From contig JAQYUZ010000024.1 of the NCBI GenBank assembly GCA_033819885.1, positions 1-64,000 on the forward strand: a DNA stretch of 64,000 bases, read 5' to 3'. Source of the stretch: Microbotryomycetes sp. JL201 (lineage: Eukaryota; Basidiomycota; Microbotryomycetes). The notes under the pieces are model-generated. The model was not told where the DNA came from. It did not search any database and worked only from the letters and a program-made list of their open reading frames with translations. Below, piece by piece: positions 1 through 10,526 of this stretch. Made by a program: the position numbers and the translations under genes. Every line of letters begins with the position of its first letter. Position 1 is the first letter of the stretch.

Positions 1-175
1 CAAAGGGACTTGCCACTGCGTCTTGCTCGACAACTTGTTCGCGACGCCCGGCTGTCTCTGACAGAAGAATCGAGTTCATATAACCCAAATGTGCTATACG
101 GAGCACCTTTGACTTTCGAAAGAGAGGCTGCAGTGCGCCGACTGCTGTGGGTAAACACTCACGGAAAGGCTAAAG

Positions 176-610
176 TCAAGCTGCCCACTGGTGCGGGGCA
201 CAGCATCTCAGACGTTGTGAACCACTGCGAGATAAAACAAGGAGATTCCCGAGGCGATTCGCGTCCAGATGCAAATTGAGGGAAGCAGCGCGAGGCGGAC
301 GGAGGACTGGCGCGGCTCGGTCTGCAAAAATGATTTGTCTCCTGGGCGCGCTGAATAGTACTATTGCGTCGGCATAGTAGAGAAGGCACGGACCTTGGGC
401 ATTGACAATTTTGTACAAGCCTGCATTCTGGGTCACGTGCCAGCACCTCTTTGGGGTGTCCTCCTCCCTCTCCACGCACACAGATCGTGCGACGGCTTGC
501 TCGATCGCGCGTGCATCGTGTACGCGGCTTTCCACGCGCGCCCTGGCCTCATTGGTAAGTGACGCTCCATTCGTGAATCTGACCGGAGCGCCGAGTAGGC
601 GGGCGCACAT
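176..610 (-). CDS. Uncertain ORF at the left edge
   Basis: An open frame of 144 codons starts at an ATG and runs divergently from the BTB gene, with 186 bp between the two start codons. I recognise no domain. The first 80 residues look more protein-like (mixed helix-forming composition) than the rest, so it could be the first exon of a gene that continues beyond the left edge. It could equally be a chance frame in GC-rich promoter DNA; another frame on the same strand (159-479) is also open. Nothing else in bases 1-796 is supported. Confidence 0.2.
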   Translation of the reverse strand: MCARLLGAPVRFTNGASLTNEARARVESRVHDARAIEQAVARSVCVEREEDTPKRCWHVTQNAGLYKIVNAQGPCLLYYADAIVLFSAPRRQIIFADRAAPVLRPPRAASLNLHLDANRLGNLLVLSRSGSQRLRCCAPHQWAA

Positions 611-796
611 CTCAGTAACGGTGCGAACACGATGCCAGGCCGACCGTCGTTTCGTGCACGTTCAGATTGCAATCTGCACTGCGCTCGAGCATGCATGGCC
701 AGTCATGGCCCGCTACGCGCATACACCGAGCTCTGTGTCCCGAGTTCCCTCGCAATTGCCTGCTGACGACGACGACGCTTACACAGCGCTGCGGCC

Positions 797-3700
797 ATGG
801 AAGGCTCTGGTACACAAGCGGTATCGCTTCTGGACTCGTCGATTGCGGATGTGGCCCCGTCGTCATTGCCGCCGACAGATCCTCCGAGCTCGCCGCTGCG
901 ACGCACGTTGGCACGTTTCTCTGCTAGTTCACCTACTCGTCAGGGCGTATCCCGCGGAGTCCTGCGCTCGTCGCCTGCGCGGTCTCGTGCAGGCTCTAAA
1001 TCCGGTTCGCTTTCAATCTCGCCACCGGCAGACCTTGGCTCGTCACCACCGCGCGCATCATCGAGCATGTCAACAACACTCTCGGAAGACGATACTGTGA
1101 CAGCGTCGTCAGCGTATCAGGGTGGTGCCAGCCTGAGCCGACCGTTCACAGCGCCACAACCCTCGACGTCTTTTGCCGCCTCCTCGTCATCCATGTCTCT
1201 TGGTTCGGTACCAGCGGCAGTCGCCGAGTCAGAGTCAGAATCAGCTGCCACGAATGTGCGCCCGCACCATAGACAGCGGGCTGCTTCGTCGACAGCGCTG
1301 CCGCGTCTCGCGCCGCCAATGCACACGCCTGCCACAAGCCGGCCCGTGTCAACGTCGCCAAGCCCTGCAAACTTATCACTACAGTCCGTCCTTTTCAATG
1401 GTCTGCTCAACGCGACTTTGTCAGATCTCAATCTCGTCGCGTTCAATCGATTCTACCGCTTGCATCGCCTCGTACTCGCTGGACAATCGGGCTTCTTCAA
1501 CTCGCTGTTATCGGGAGGATTCGCAGAACAGCACGTGGCATCCGGCAAACGTAATTCGGATGTGGTTACGATCGAGCTTGCGCCGCCGATGCAGCGAAAC
1601 GCTTTTGAATTCTGCCTGGCGAGGCTCTACGGTGGTGGACCCGATCTTGTACCGCCTCTCTGGGCGCAAGCATCAGTGCAGTACCCATTGTCTGCCATGT
1701 TTGATGCTCTGCAACGCGCAGCGCTCGGAGCAGAGGCGCGTCTGGGCGATGACACCCCAAAGGTGCCTCAAAACGCTTTGTCAGCTACACCTAGCTTTCT
1801 TCTGTCGCTGCTGGCCTGCTCCGTTTACCTCGAGATGCCCTACCTTGTCAATCTGGCTCTCGAGACGATTCAAAATTCTTTGACACCCTGGACTGTCACT
1901 CGATTTCTTGCGCAAGTCCGCTATTCTGGAGAGCCTCGATGGACCAGCTGACGTACTGGCGTACAGTTACGCTTGTGGAGAGCCTTGTGCCCAAGATGTC
2001 ACCAATTTGGATGAGCCGTGCCCAGGTCTCGAACATATTGGTCGTCAATTTAAACACGAGGACATGACAGCATCCATGACTGAGCCTTCGGACGCAGGCG
2101 ATGATGCTCCGTCTGAGCATCTCGCATTATTCGTAGGGCCGGAAGGCGAGCGCGTCGGCGAAGCATGCGCGTGCTGGCTTGCCAAGTGGGGTTCTGACAT
2201 TTTGCACGTCGAAGAATGGCTCGCGTCTGAGGGGGCCGACGAGGACGCCATCTCACTCTCGGTGACCGCGAACGGCGTGGTGCCGTCACCGCCTCCCCTA
2301 GTCGTTTGGAGCAGCAAACCAGGCGGTCTTTCGGCTCGATGGGTGCGCGGCATCATTTCGTCAGACGCCTTTTTTGTACCGTTCAGCAACTCCCCGAACG
2401 ATGCCGAGATCGACCTCGACTCGCTTGACCTCGGCACAGACGGCGAGTTTCAGCGCTACCTGTTTGCCAAGCGAGTTGTTCAGATGCGCCGCAGTGAATG
2501 CGCGCAACGTCGGCGCGAAAGCGTCGACTCGGCTGCAGAACGCTTGCAACACGTGACTTTGCAAGACGACGGTTCAGAGACTGGAGAAAACGACTCTCAG
2601 AAATGTGGCACGCGCGCCGAGCTTTTGTTGGACAAGGTCGAGTTGGACGCAGACGACGAAGCCGAGTACGACGAGCTATTTGCAGGCGGCATTCATTACT
2701 CGCACATGGTCTGTCCCTTGCTGCTCGTGAGAGTCTGTCATACTGACTCGCGCGCCTTTAGTCTTTCCGTCAGCTGCAGTACGTCGCCGCCGACGTGTGT
2801 TCAATAACGGGCAAGCCGTTCGTCCGACAGAGCATTGTCGAGCGTGCCTTGTGGGAGAGCGAAGCATTCAAGGTCCGGATTCCGACCACGCCGTCGTCAC
2901 GGTTCAACTATCATGCTGCGTACGGGTCGACGCGGAGTCCAGGCCAAGAGTCGATGGTCGACGAGCGACCAGAGCTCGGTCTCGTATTCCAAATCGACCC
3001 GACAAAGCCGCGCCAGAATGGCCCAGACTGGAGACCTTACTATCTCGTTCCAGTTGACGACACGACACGCATCAATGAAAGGCCAGCAACTAGCAGCGAA
3101 AGCAGCGAAAATGTCGCCGAGACTGCATCGCCACCGACGCCCAAGAAACCCTCAACGCTGCCTCGTGGACCCGAGCATTTTTTTGGGTTAGCACTCGAGA
3201 CGCGGGCCGGTACCGTTGGTCCTGTGTCGTTCGTGTATGGCACAGCAGACGAAGCCGATAGCGACCGCAGATGGGTCGCGCACGAGCCTTGTCGCGTTTC
3301 GATCGAGTTTTGGGGTGTTCAGGCTCTCAAAGACAAACAACGCTTGTATTCGTCCACGTTCTTCTATGCGGGCTCGTTCTACAATCTGTATCTGCAAAAG
3401 ATTCAGAAGAAAGGCTCATTGCAGCTTGGTGTAAGCTTGTGTGCTCGCGTGCCGGGCTCTGTCACTGATGCATGATGGTTTTTGTAGATCTATCTACACC
3501 GGCAGAACCCGAGTGAGCCATTTCCTGTGCCGTCGCAGCCGCCTTTTACGGCAACGACTTTGCAAAAGTCTCGCGCGACCGCACCAAGTCTAGCGCCATA
3601 CACGGACCGACGCAAGCAGATTCGCGCGTTCTTCTCCATTTGGTGCCCAACGCATTTGGGTACGCGCGGACCGGACCTGTTCTGGCGCGGGCTGACATGC

Positions 3701-3953
3701 GTCTTGCAGGCACGTCAATGACAAAATTCAGCTCTGGTCCAGACTCTTTCGCCCTATCTCAGTCGTGGGGCGTACGTCGACTCGTTCTTGGGCTAGCGCG
3801 CCCCTGCTGACAATGCTGGCCAATCCGCAGTGGAAGAGCACGTCGCTGTCGCAAGAATTCCTCGGCTCCGTCACTGGGGTGCCCGAAAATGGTCTGGATC
3901 AAGTCATCGCGACATCAAGCTTGCGCGTGACGATCGTCATGGGCATCGTCTAG
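797..3953 (+). CDS. BTB/POZ-domain protein, germ-cell-less-like fungal family
   Basis: Exons 797-1911, 1967-2708, 2774-3430, 3488-3659, 3710-3771 and 3831-3953 give 956 residues. The first 190 residues are serine- and proline-rich and probably disordered. A BTB/POZ fold follows at about 196-370 (motif FYRLHRLVLAGQSGFFNSLL). The C-terminal half carries blocks seen in large fungal BTB proteins, including IRAFFSIWCP and an SSGPDSFALSQSWGW-like stretch. BTB proteins often serve as substrate adaptors for cullin-3; that role is inferred here. The first intron (1912-1966) begins GCAAGT, and the only GT nearby would break the frame. The other four introns are ordinary GT-AG. The family assignment beyond BTB is tentative. 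Confidence 0.82.
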
Positions 3954-4349
3954 CCCTGCAGAGGATGCGGAATCAATTCTGGTTTGCTCTTGTTTGTGTT
4001 TTCCTTTGTCTTTTGTAGCTTGCCATCAGTATGTCGGTGCTTTCGTTCCTCTCCATTCTTCCATGGACATTGTATGTCATCACTATATGCTTTCTGTCGA
4101 GATGCATATCTCTGGCGTTGACGCATGTGCGTAGGCGTCTAAAACTCCGCGGTGAACCTAGGAGTCTCCGTTGAGTGACGACTCGCGCTAAGCACGAGAC
4201 CGGATTCCTCTCTCCTTTTGCAAGACCATGTCGACTCTCGAACCTTCTTTTTCTACCTGAATTGGATACATCTACTTCGTGTGAGCCAATTGAACTGCCA
4301 CTCGCTCGCTTGTTTGTCCGTGCACACAAAGAACGGAGAGAGAACCAAC
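3954..4349. other. Intergenic tract, promoter of the HSF-type gene
   Basis: About 400 bp between the BTB stop and the HSF-type start. It is richer in A/T and pyrimidines than the flanking exons, as expected of a 3' end followed by a promoter. The short frames in it show no family resemblance. I see no other feature. Confidence 0.5.
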
Positions 4350-5591
4350 ATGCGCAGTTCTACAATGTCGTTGTCAGATACGGCACAGCCACGTGCTTCA
4401 TTCCTGCAACGAATGATAGAGTGTGTGATACGTCTGCCCGCTTGTCGCTTTATTCTGACCAGGCGCGCGAGCAGCCTGCTCGAAGGTCGATCATCGACCG
4501 ACGTGCGCGAGTACGTTCACTGGACAGACGACGGCAGTCACATCTGGATCAAGGACGAAGCCGAGTTTGAGCTTCACGTCAGTCGGGCCGTCTTTGGATA
4601 CAAGTCGAACCTTAGTTGGGTCAGTGCTCACGCGGGCACACGCTTACCCGCGCGTGCTGACGCGACATGTAAGCTGACACAAATAGCACCGACAGTACAA
4701 GCAGATGAATGTACGCCTTTTCCTATTTTTATTGCAAGAGATGAGCTAACTTGCGCACAGAACTGGGGATTCAGACGACTTGTACGCAGTGCGATTGAAG
4801 AGCACTACGGAGTCGACACGCCCAATGGCACACGCGTGTGGTTTCACCAATCCTTGCAGCGCGGTGCGACGCAAGACGAGATTGACACCGTCAAGCGACA
4901 TCAAGACGGACAGGCTCGTAAACGTCGTCGCGAGGCCGCTGCAGACGAACGAGCGAGAGCGAGAAGCGAGACGCGTGCACGCTCGTCGACAGCGTCTACT
5001 ACGTCGTCTTGTTCGTCGTCGACCGTCGCGACGCCGGTTTCGCCGGCCTCGGCAGACGCCGACTTGCTGCTCATGTTTGCAGGCGAGAGATCCGACTTGG
5101 CAGGAGCGCGGACACTGCACCATCGCCTTCGAAACGAGTCGACATCTCTCGTGGCAGACCATCGGTTGCACCTGCCGCCGATTTTGGCACCTCTTTCCGT
5201 CGACAGAGAGTGGACATCGGCATCGTGGTCCGATAGTCGACTAAAGCTACCGAGCATCCATAGCGTACATCGACTTGGGCAGCCGAGTGCGCCCGCGAGC
5301 GACATGGTCGACCTTGGGTTGCCACAGTGCAGTTTTGGAGGTCCGAGCGGTGCTGTTCACAGCTCGCAGACGGGTGGCAGTGGCAGCGGCACTGCAATTG
5401 GCGGCGCGGATGCGGGTGCGAGTCAGGAGAGCGAGCGGTGGCAGCCTCGCGCTGACCTGGCGCCGTCATTGAGCGAGATTGTCGAGCGGGAGCAGGTCGT
5501 CAATGCGACGTGGACAAGCGGATTGAAGCGCGGGCCGAGCGAATTGTTCCCTGAAGGCAACATCGACGAAAGAGCGCAAGTTGAAATGTAG
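4350..5591 (+). CDS. HSF-type DNA-binding domain transcription factor
   Basis: Exons 4350-4420, 4463-4619, 4687-4710 and 4761-5591 give 360 residues. Residues about 17-110 form a divergent heat-shock-factor fold: SFLQRMIE for helix 1, YVHWTDDGSHIWIKDEAEFE for the wing and strand, then FGYKSNLSWHRQYKQMN and NWGF at the recognition helix. The rest is basic (RKRRRE) and then serine-rich and disordered. No leucine-zipper trimerisation array is obvious, so it may be closer to the Sfl1/Skn7-type or a lineage-specific branch than to classical HSF1. The first intron is 42 nt, a multiple of three without a stop, so retention would insert 14 residues into helix 1. Exon 3 is 24 nt. A second in-frame ATG lies at 4365. 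Confidence 0.8.
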   Translation: MRSSTMSLSDTAQPRASFLQRMIECVIRLPACRFILTRRASSLLEGRSSTDVREYVHWTDDGSHIWIKDEAEFELHVSRAVFGYKSNLSWVSAHAGTRLPARADATCKLTQIAPTVQADECTPFPIFIARDELTCAQNWGFRRLVRSAIEEHYGVDTPNGTRVWFHQSLQRGATQDEIDTVKRHQDGQARKRRREAAADERARARSETRARSSTASTTSSCSSSTVATPVSPASADADLLLMFAGERSDLAGARTLHHRLRNESTSLVADHRLHLPPILAPLSVDREWTSASWSDSRLKLPSIHSVHRLGQPSAPASDMVDLGLPQCSFGGPSGAVHSSQTGGSGSGTAIGGADAGASQESERWQPRADLAPSLSEIVEREQVVNATWTSGLKRGPSELFPEGNIDERAQVEM

Positions 5592-5992
5592 TAGTTACCG
5601 GACAGGCTTGGTGTGCCGCGCCGACTGTGTAATGCGGACCTTGTCCTCGTCTCCGCGGAACTTGTTTGGGGTGAACCACGCGACGGGCGAGGTGTGTCGA
5701 TTGTCGCGTACGGCGCCGTCGTCGCCTTTACGTTGCCACGGCAGCGTCACGTTGACTCGCAAATGGTCTGCCAGTGACCGCGGTGGACGCGGACTCGTCT
5801 TGCTAAAGAACGATGGCGACAGCTTGCGAGCCATACTAATAGCGTAATGCGAATATAATGACAAGTGCGAAAGAAGACGGGCAGCTCCTCGTGGTTTATT
5901 TCGCCGGTCTTTCTCCTTTCGAAAGATTTCGCCCCGGGCCAGTGCGCCTTGCCCACCCCGTCCTGCGCCCCCGACGCGGTGACTGGACCGGC
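5592..5992. other. Intergenic tract, 5' region of the nucleoporin gene
   Basis: About 400 bp between the HSF-type stop and the first ATG favoured for the nucleoporin. The nucleoporin frame is open upstream as far as 5858, where a more distal ATG lies, but the residues there look like translated leader. I see no other element. Confidence 0.45.
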
Positions 5993-8900
5993 ATGGATGG
6001 TGTTGTGGCACTCAAGCCGTCGCAAGCGGGTGCACGGCGCCTCCGCTCGCACTCGCAATACGGCGGAGGTGACGGCGACCACGATGACGACCACGATGAT
6101 GACGAGCCTCGGCGGACACAGCTCGACAGTCCCGTGCAGCATCGTCTCGGCCGTATCGGAGGGCGCACCGGCCAAGGCTACTCGCCGTACGCCCGCAGGA
6201 CGGCGCAGCGCCCGCCGCACTCTGTCGTCAACACGCGCGCTTACACGAACGACAGCACGGAGAACAACGACGACGACGACGAAGACGACGACATGAGCGA
6301 TGATGATGTCGCGCCACGGCGCCGTTCGCAATCGCGCCCTGGCCTGCTCGGCGCCGTCGGTCGCGCGCTCGGATCCATCTTCCGCTCGTCCAGCTCGCGC
6401 CAGCTGCCCACCTCAGCCTCGCTCAAGGATATCAGGCGACAATTTGACCAAGAGCCGTCTTCGAAACCGAAAAGGCAGCATATCGATCAGCAGCAGCGAA
6501 AGGCGCCGCCGCCCCCGCCGCAATCACTCGGTCGCAGTGCGACCATGCTCGACCTTGCATCCTCTTCGCGCCACGCGTTGCCATCGTCGTCGTCAACGTC
6601 CGCCCTCGCGGCCAGTCACTTGAATTCGACGACTCGCTCATCGCATTCGACCCTCAATTTGGCCGACAGGACATTCAACACGCCAGCGTACGCTACACGG
6701 CACTCGCGCTCGCGCCAGGGCTCGCCGGCGCCCTCTACGGCCGCGTCGTTCAGCCAGAACAGGTCTCCGAGCCCGACGCGCAATGTGCTCGCAGGCAGCG
6801 TCTCTGCTTTCAACTTGAGTGCGCCTTTGTCGCCCGCTGGCTCGAGCACGTTTGCTCGACAGCAGCAGGCGCCACTACCTGCGTTTGGCCTCACGAACAG
6901 GTCACCTTTTGCTCGCTCACCGGTCATTCCTCGATCAGCTTCGACCACTGGATCAGTTTCTGGCGGTCATTCACTATTTCCATACGCTTCAACGTCACAG
7001 CGAGGCGTGTCACCTTTGCCTGCGTCACAATCGACATCAATACTCAGCACGAAGCGCTCCTTCCAAGCACTGCAGACGTCACCTCGTCCTCGTGCCAGAG
7101 TTGGCTCGCCCTTGAACCCGCACGCGCGCGCCACGAGTCCGTCTGTTGCACCTAGCTTGGACGGCCTCGCTGCGGGCGTCGAGCACACGAGGAAAAAGCA
7201 GCTTGTGTGGGACCCCGAGAAAGGTTTGATCAGCAGGGATGCGCTTGAAAGGGAGCAGGCAAAGTGGGTCACACACTCAAGGTGCATCTTTTGATATTGA
7301 CTCTTTGTCGGCAGGAACGCTCCTCCACCACCGAGGAATGAGGCAGAACGCATCTTGGAAGTGCTCGAGGGTCTTGGCCGAACGCCGTTGGGCGAAGCGA
7401 GGCGAAGCGCCATGCGAGCAAGTTGCATTATCTCGAATCGTGCAGCATCCTTGACTAAATCTCGTTCTTGCAGCCGAAGCACATTCACGTGCCAGAGCCA
7501 TCTGGATCGACATTGTCTCGTTCCGCTTCGACTCCGTTCGTCATGTCGGCGTCGCCGTATGCAGGACGACCAAGTCGCCCGACCGAAGTCAGGCCGCGCG
7601 GGCAAGGGCTCGAGAGCCAACTCCAGGCCCGAGATGAGCGCCGGAGGGCTCTCGTCGAGCAACAACGGGCTGAGCGAGAGCGCGAACGTATCGAGGACAG
7701 TCAGCGTGCCGAGCGCAAGAGACGGTCGCACGAGACAGAGGAGCGCGAGGACATGAGCGCCGACGAAGAACTGCCTTTGCGGAGAACGACTCGCAGCATG
7801 GCTCGTGAACAAAAGACGCCAAAGAAGGCGTCGAAACCGGCGAAGACTCGGTCGACCAGGTCGAAGCAAACGGATGCCCCAGACGAACGCAAAGTCGCCC
7901 TGTCGCCACCACGCAGGTCGACGCGCGCAGCTAAATCAAAGTCACCTGCGCCGTTGCCGACGCGCGAGCGATCTCCTTCGCCGTTGCCAGCTCGCGAGCG
8001 GTCTCCTTCACCGTCGCCACCAGAACCAGCTGCCGCCAAGCCGGCTCAGGCCCCTCAGCGATCCTCGATGCGACCTGGCAAGTCGCACAGCTCGCGCCAA
8101 CATCAATCTTCAAGTCGCGTGTTTTCAGCGAGGGAGGAAGACTTGCCGCCCGTGGACGATGCCGACTTGGGCAAGATCAAGTTGCCAGCCATTTCGTTCC
8201 CAGCCAACTTTAGCTTTGGCGCTGCGCCTGCCAAACCTGTCGTGCCAGTTCCCGTGCCCGTGCCTGTGCCCGTTGTCGTCAAAGATTCGACACAACGCTT
8301 GCGCCCCACCGACGACGACGGCCGGATCGTCGAGCTTGATGACAAGGCCGCAAAGACTACCACAGAGGCTCAAACCGACAACAATGCGTCAGCCAACGCG
8401 AAATCTGCCAAAGAGGTCGAAGTGAACAAGAATGCATCAATCGATGGCTTGTTCGGCCACGGTCCAAAATCGCCGAGCGCGACCGGTAAGCCTGCTGCAT
8501 TCTCGTTCGCGCCACCGCCGCCCAAAGTCAGCTCTCCGCTCGGACAGCCAGCTCCTGCATCATCCGACTTCTTTTCAAAACCGTCGGCTGCGCCAGTCAT
8601 GTCCGAGTCAACCGCCACAAGCGGCGGCAAGGCGCCCAACTTTTTCAGTTCGATCCTCGCCGACAAGGCAGACTCGCCCAAGCCTGCTGCACCTGCGTCT
8701 GCCCCAACGTTTTCTTTCGGCTTGCCTGCGACAACTGCACCGTCTAAAGCCGACAGCGCCCACTCAAAGACACCCATGGCGGCCGTCAGCTCGGCCCCAA
8801 ATCCGTTTGCTGCATTCGGCAAGCCGGTTGCAGAAATCATCAAAGACAGCGGCGCAGCCGGCGACAAGCCTGCGACGCCCCTCTTCGGTCAGCCTGCATC

Positions 8901-10459
8901 CGATAGTTTCAGCTTGGCACCGAAAAAGGAAGAGGTCAGTATGCGTGCGCGCCTTTGCAAACCAATCTGACATCAGCCCTGAGCAGGCAAAGGACCAGGG
9001 TCCACCGCCCTCTTTTAGCTTTGGCAAGACGACTGACGTCAAGCAAAAGGACGATACTCGCGCAGACGCGCCCCCTTCGTTTTCGTTTGGAACGCCTTCC
9101 AAGACAGACGAGCCTGCCGCCTCCGCTGGTTTGTTTTCGTTCAAGTCGACAGCATCAAATGATACACCAAAACCGACAACAGCAGAACCTAAAGACAAAG
9201 CCGACGCGCCAAAGCCGATCTTTTCGTTTGGCGCAGATTCGGGAAACGCCCAGCCCGCGCTCTCGTTCGGTGCGAGCTCGCAGAAGGCTGAGTCTTCTGC
9301 CAAACCCGTGTTCTCGTTTGGTGCAAAGTCGGACAAGGCCGAGCCTGCCGTCAAATCCGCGTTCTCGTTTGACGCAAGCTCAGAAAAGGCCGAGACTGCC
9401 GCCAAACCCGCCTTCTCGTTCGGTGCGAGCTCGCAAAAGGCTGAGCCTGCCGTCAAACCCGCGTTCTCGTTTGGCGCAAGCTCAGAAAAGGCCGAGACTG
9501 CCGCCAAACCCGCCTTCTCGTTCGGTGCACCATCAGCTCCCGCGTCGTCAGTTGCAGAGAGCGTAGATGAGGACAGTGGTATGGACGACACCGAGCCAGC
9601 TCCGCCCGCTCCCGCCGCGGCGAACAAACCAAGCGGCGCGTTCTCTTTCTCGGTCAACCCGCCCTCGGCCGCTTCGTCGTCTTCCTTTGCCTCCGCTCCC
9701 AAGTTCTCATTCGGCGCGTCGTCGGACAAAAAAGAGCCATCGCCTGCGCCAGCTCCCTTCGGAGCCGCGCCGCTGACTCAAGCCCCAACTTTTGGAGCCT
9801 TCTCGCCTTCGCCATCACCAGCTCCTCCTTCACCGGCGGTTTCGACCGGTTTCACGTTTGGTCAGCCTGCCGGCGCGGCGGCGGCCCCCAAACCATTCCA
9901 ATTTGGCGCTACTTCTACATCAGGGGGTGCATCACCTTTTGGCGCGTCGCCCAACCCCTTTGCTGCGTCTGCTGCGTCTGCTGCGTCTGCTGCTCCTGCC
10001 GCCCCTACCGCTTCTGCTGCTCTGTCATCGTTTGGCGCTCCTGCGTCAACCGCCTTTGGCTCTTCGTCAGCCCCGATGGCTCAAACGATGTCTGCGCCCG
10101 GATTCGGCAACGGCACGACATCGCCATTTGGTACAGGCGCCCAAACGCCTGGAGGCACAACGGCACCCACCACTGGTTTCAACTTTGGCGCCCCAGCGAA
10201 TGCGGCAGGTACAACGCCTGGAGGGCCGCCTTTTGCTTTTGGCGCTCAATCAAGTAGTACGCAGTTTGGTGGTTTTGGTGCTGGTGCTGGCGCTGCGCCG
10301 TCATCAAATCCATTTGGTGGAGCTGCGACGCCCTCGACACCTGGATCGACGACGCCTGCAGGTGGCGCGGCGTTCAATATTGGAAGCGGGGGAGACGAAA
10401 CGAGTCCAAACAAGAGCGGTCGCAAGATTGCTGGATTGAGGAGGCCTCGTCGGGCGTAA
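5993..10459 (+). CDS. FSFG-repeat nucleoporin, Nup1/Nup124/Nup153-like
   Basis: Exons 5993-7263, 7315-7417, 7474-8934 and 8987-10459 give 1435 residues. An acidic, disordered N-terminus is followed at about residue 117 by GLLGAVGRALGSIFR, which can form an amphipathic helix like the membrane-binding helices of yeast Nup1 and Nup60. From about 700 to 1420 there are many FSFG and single FG repeats separated by Lys/Asp/Ala/Pro-rich spacers. The C-terminus GRKIAGLRRPRRA resembles the basic ends of Nup153, Pom121 and Nup1. It should sit on the nuclear basket and bind importins. The second intron (7418-7473) starts GCAAGT; no GT donor keeps the frame. Which Nup it is orthologous to cannot be fixed from repeats alone. 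Confidence 0.85.
9235..9535 (+). repeat. Tandem FSFG repeat block with a ~120-bp higher-order unit
   Basis: Inside the nucleoporin exon, FSFG units about 60 bp long alternate between two spacer types (QKAEPAVKPA and EKAETAAKPA). Two consecutive copies of the alternating pair are nearly identical in DNA, which points to recent internal duplication or gene conversion. Confidence 0.8.
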
Positions 10460-10526
10460 TCAAATCATTTATCTCGATCGTTTTATTGTAATTGTATCAA
10501 CATGGCAACCTTACACCAAGCAAAAC

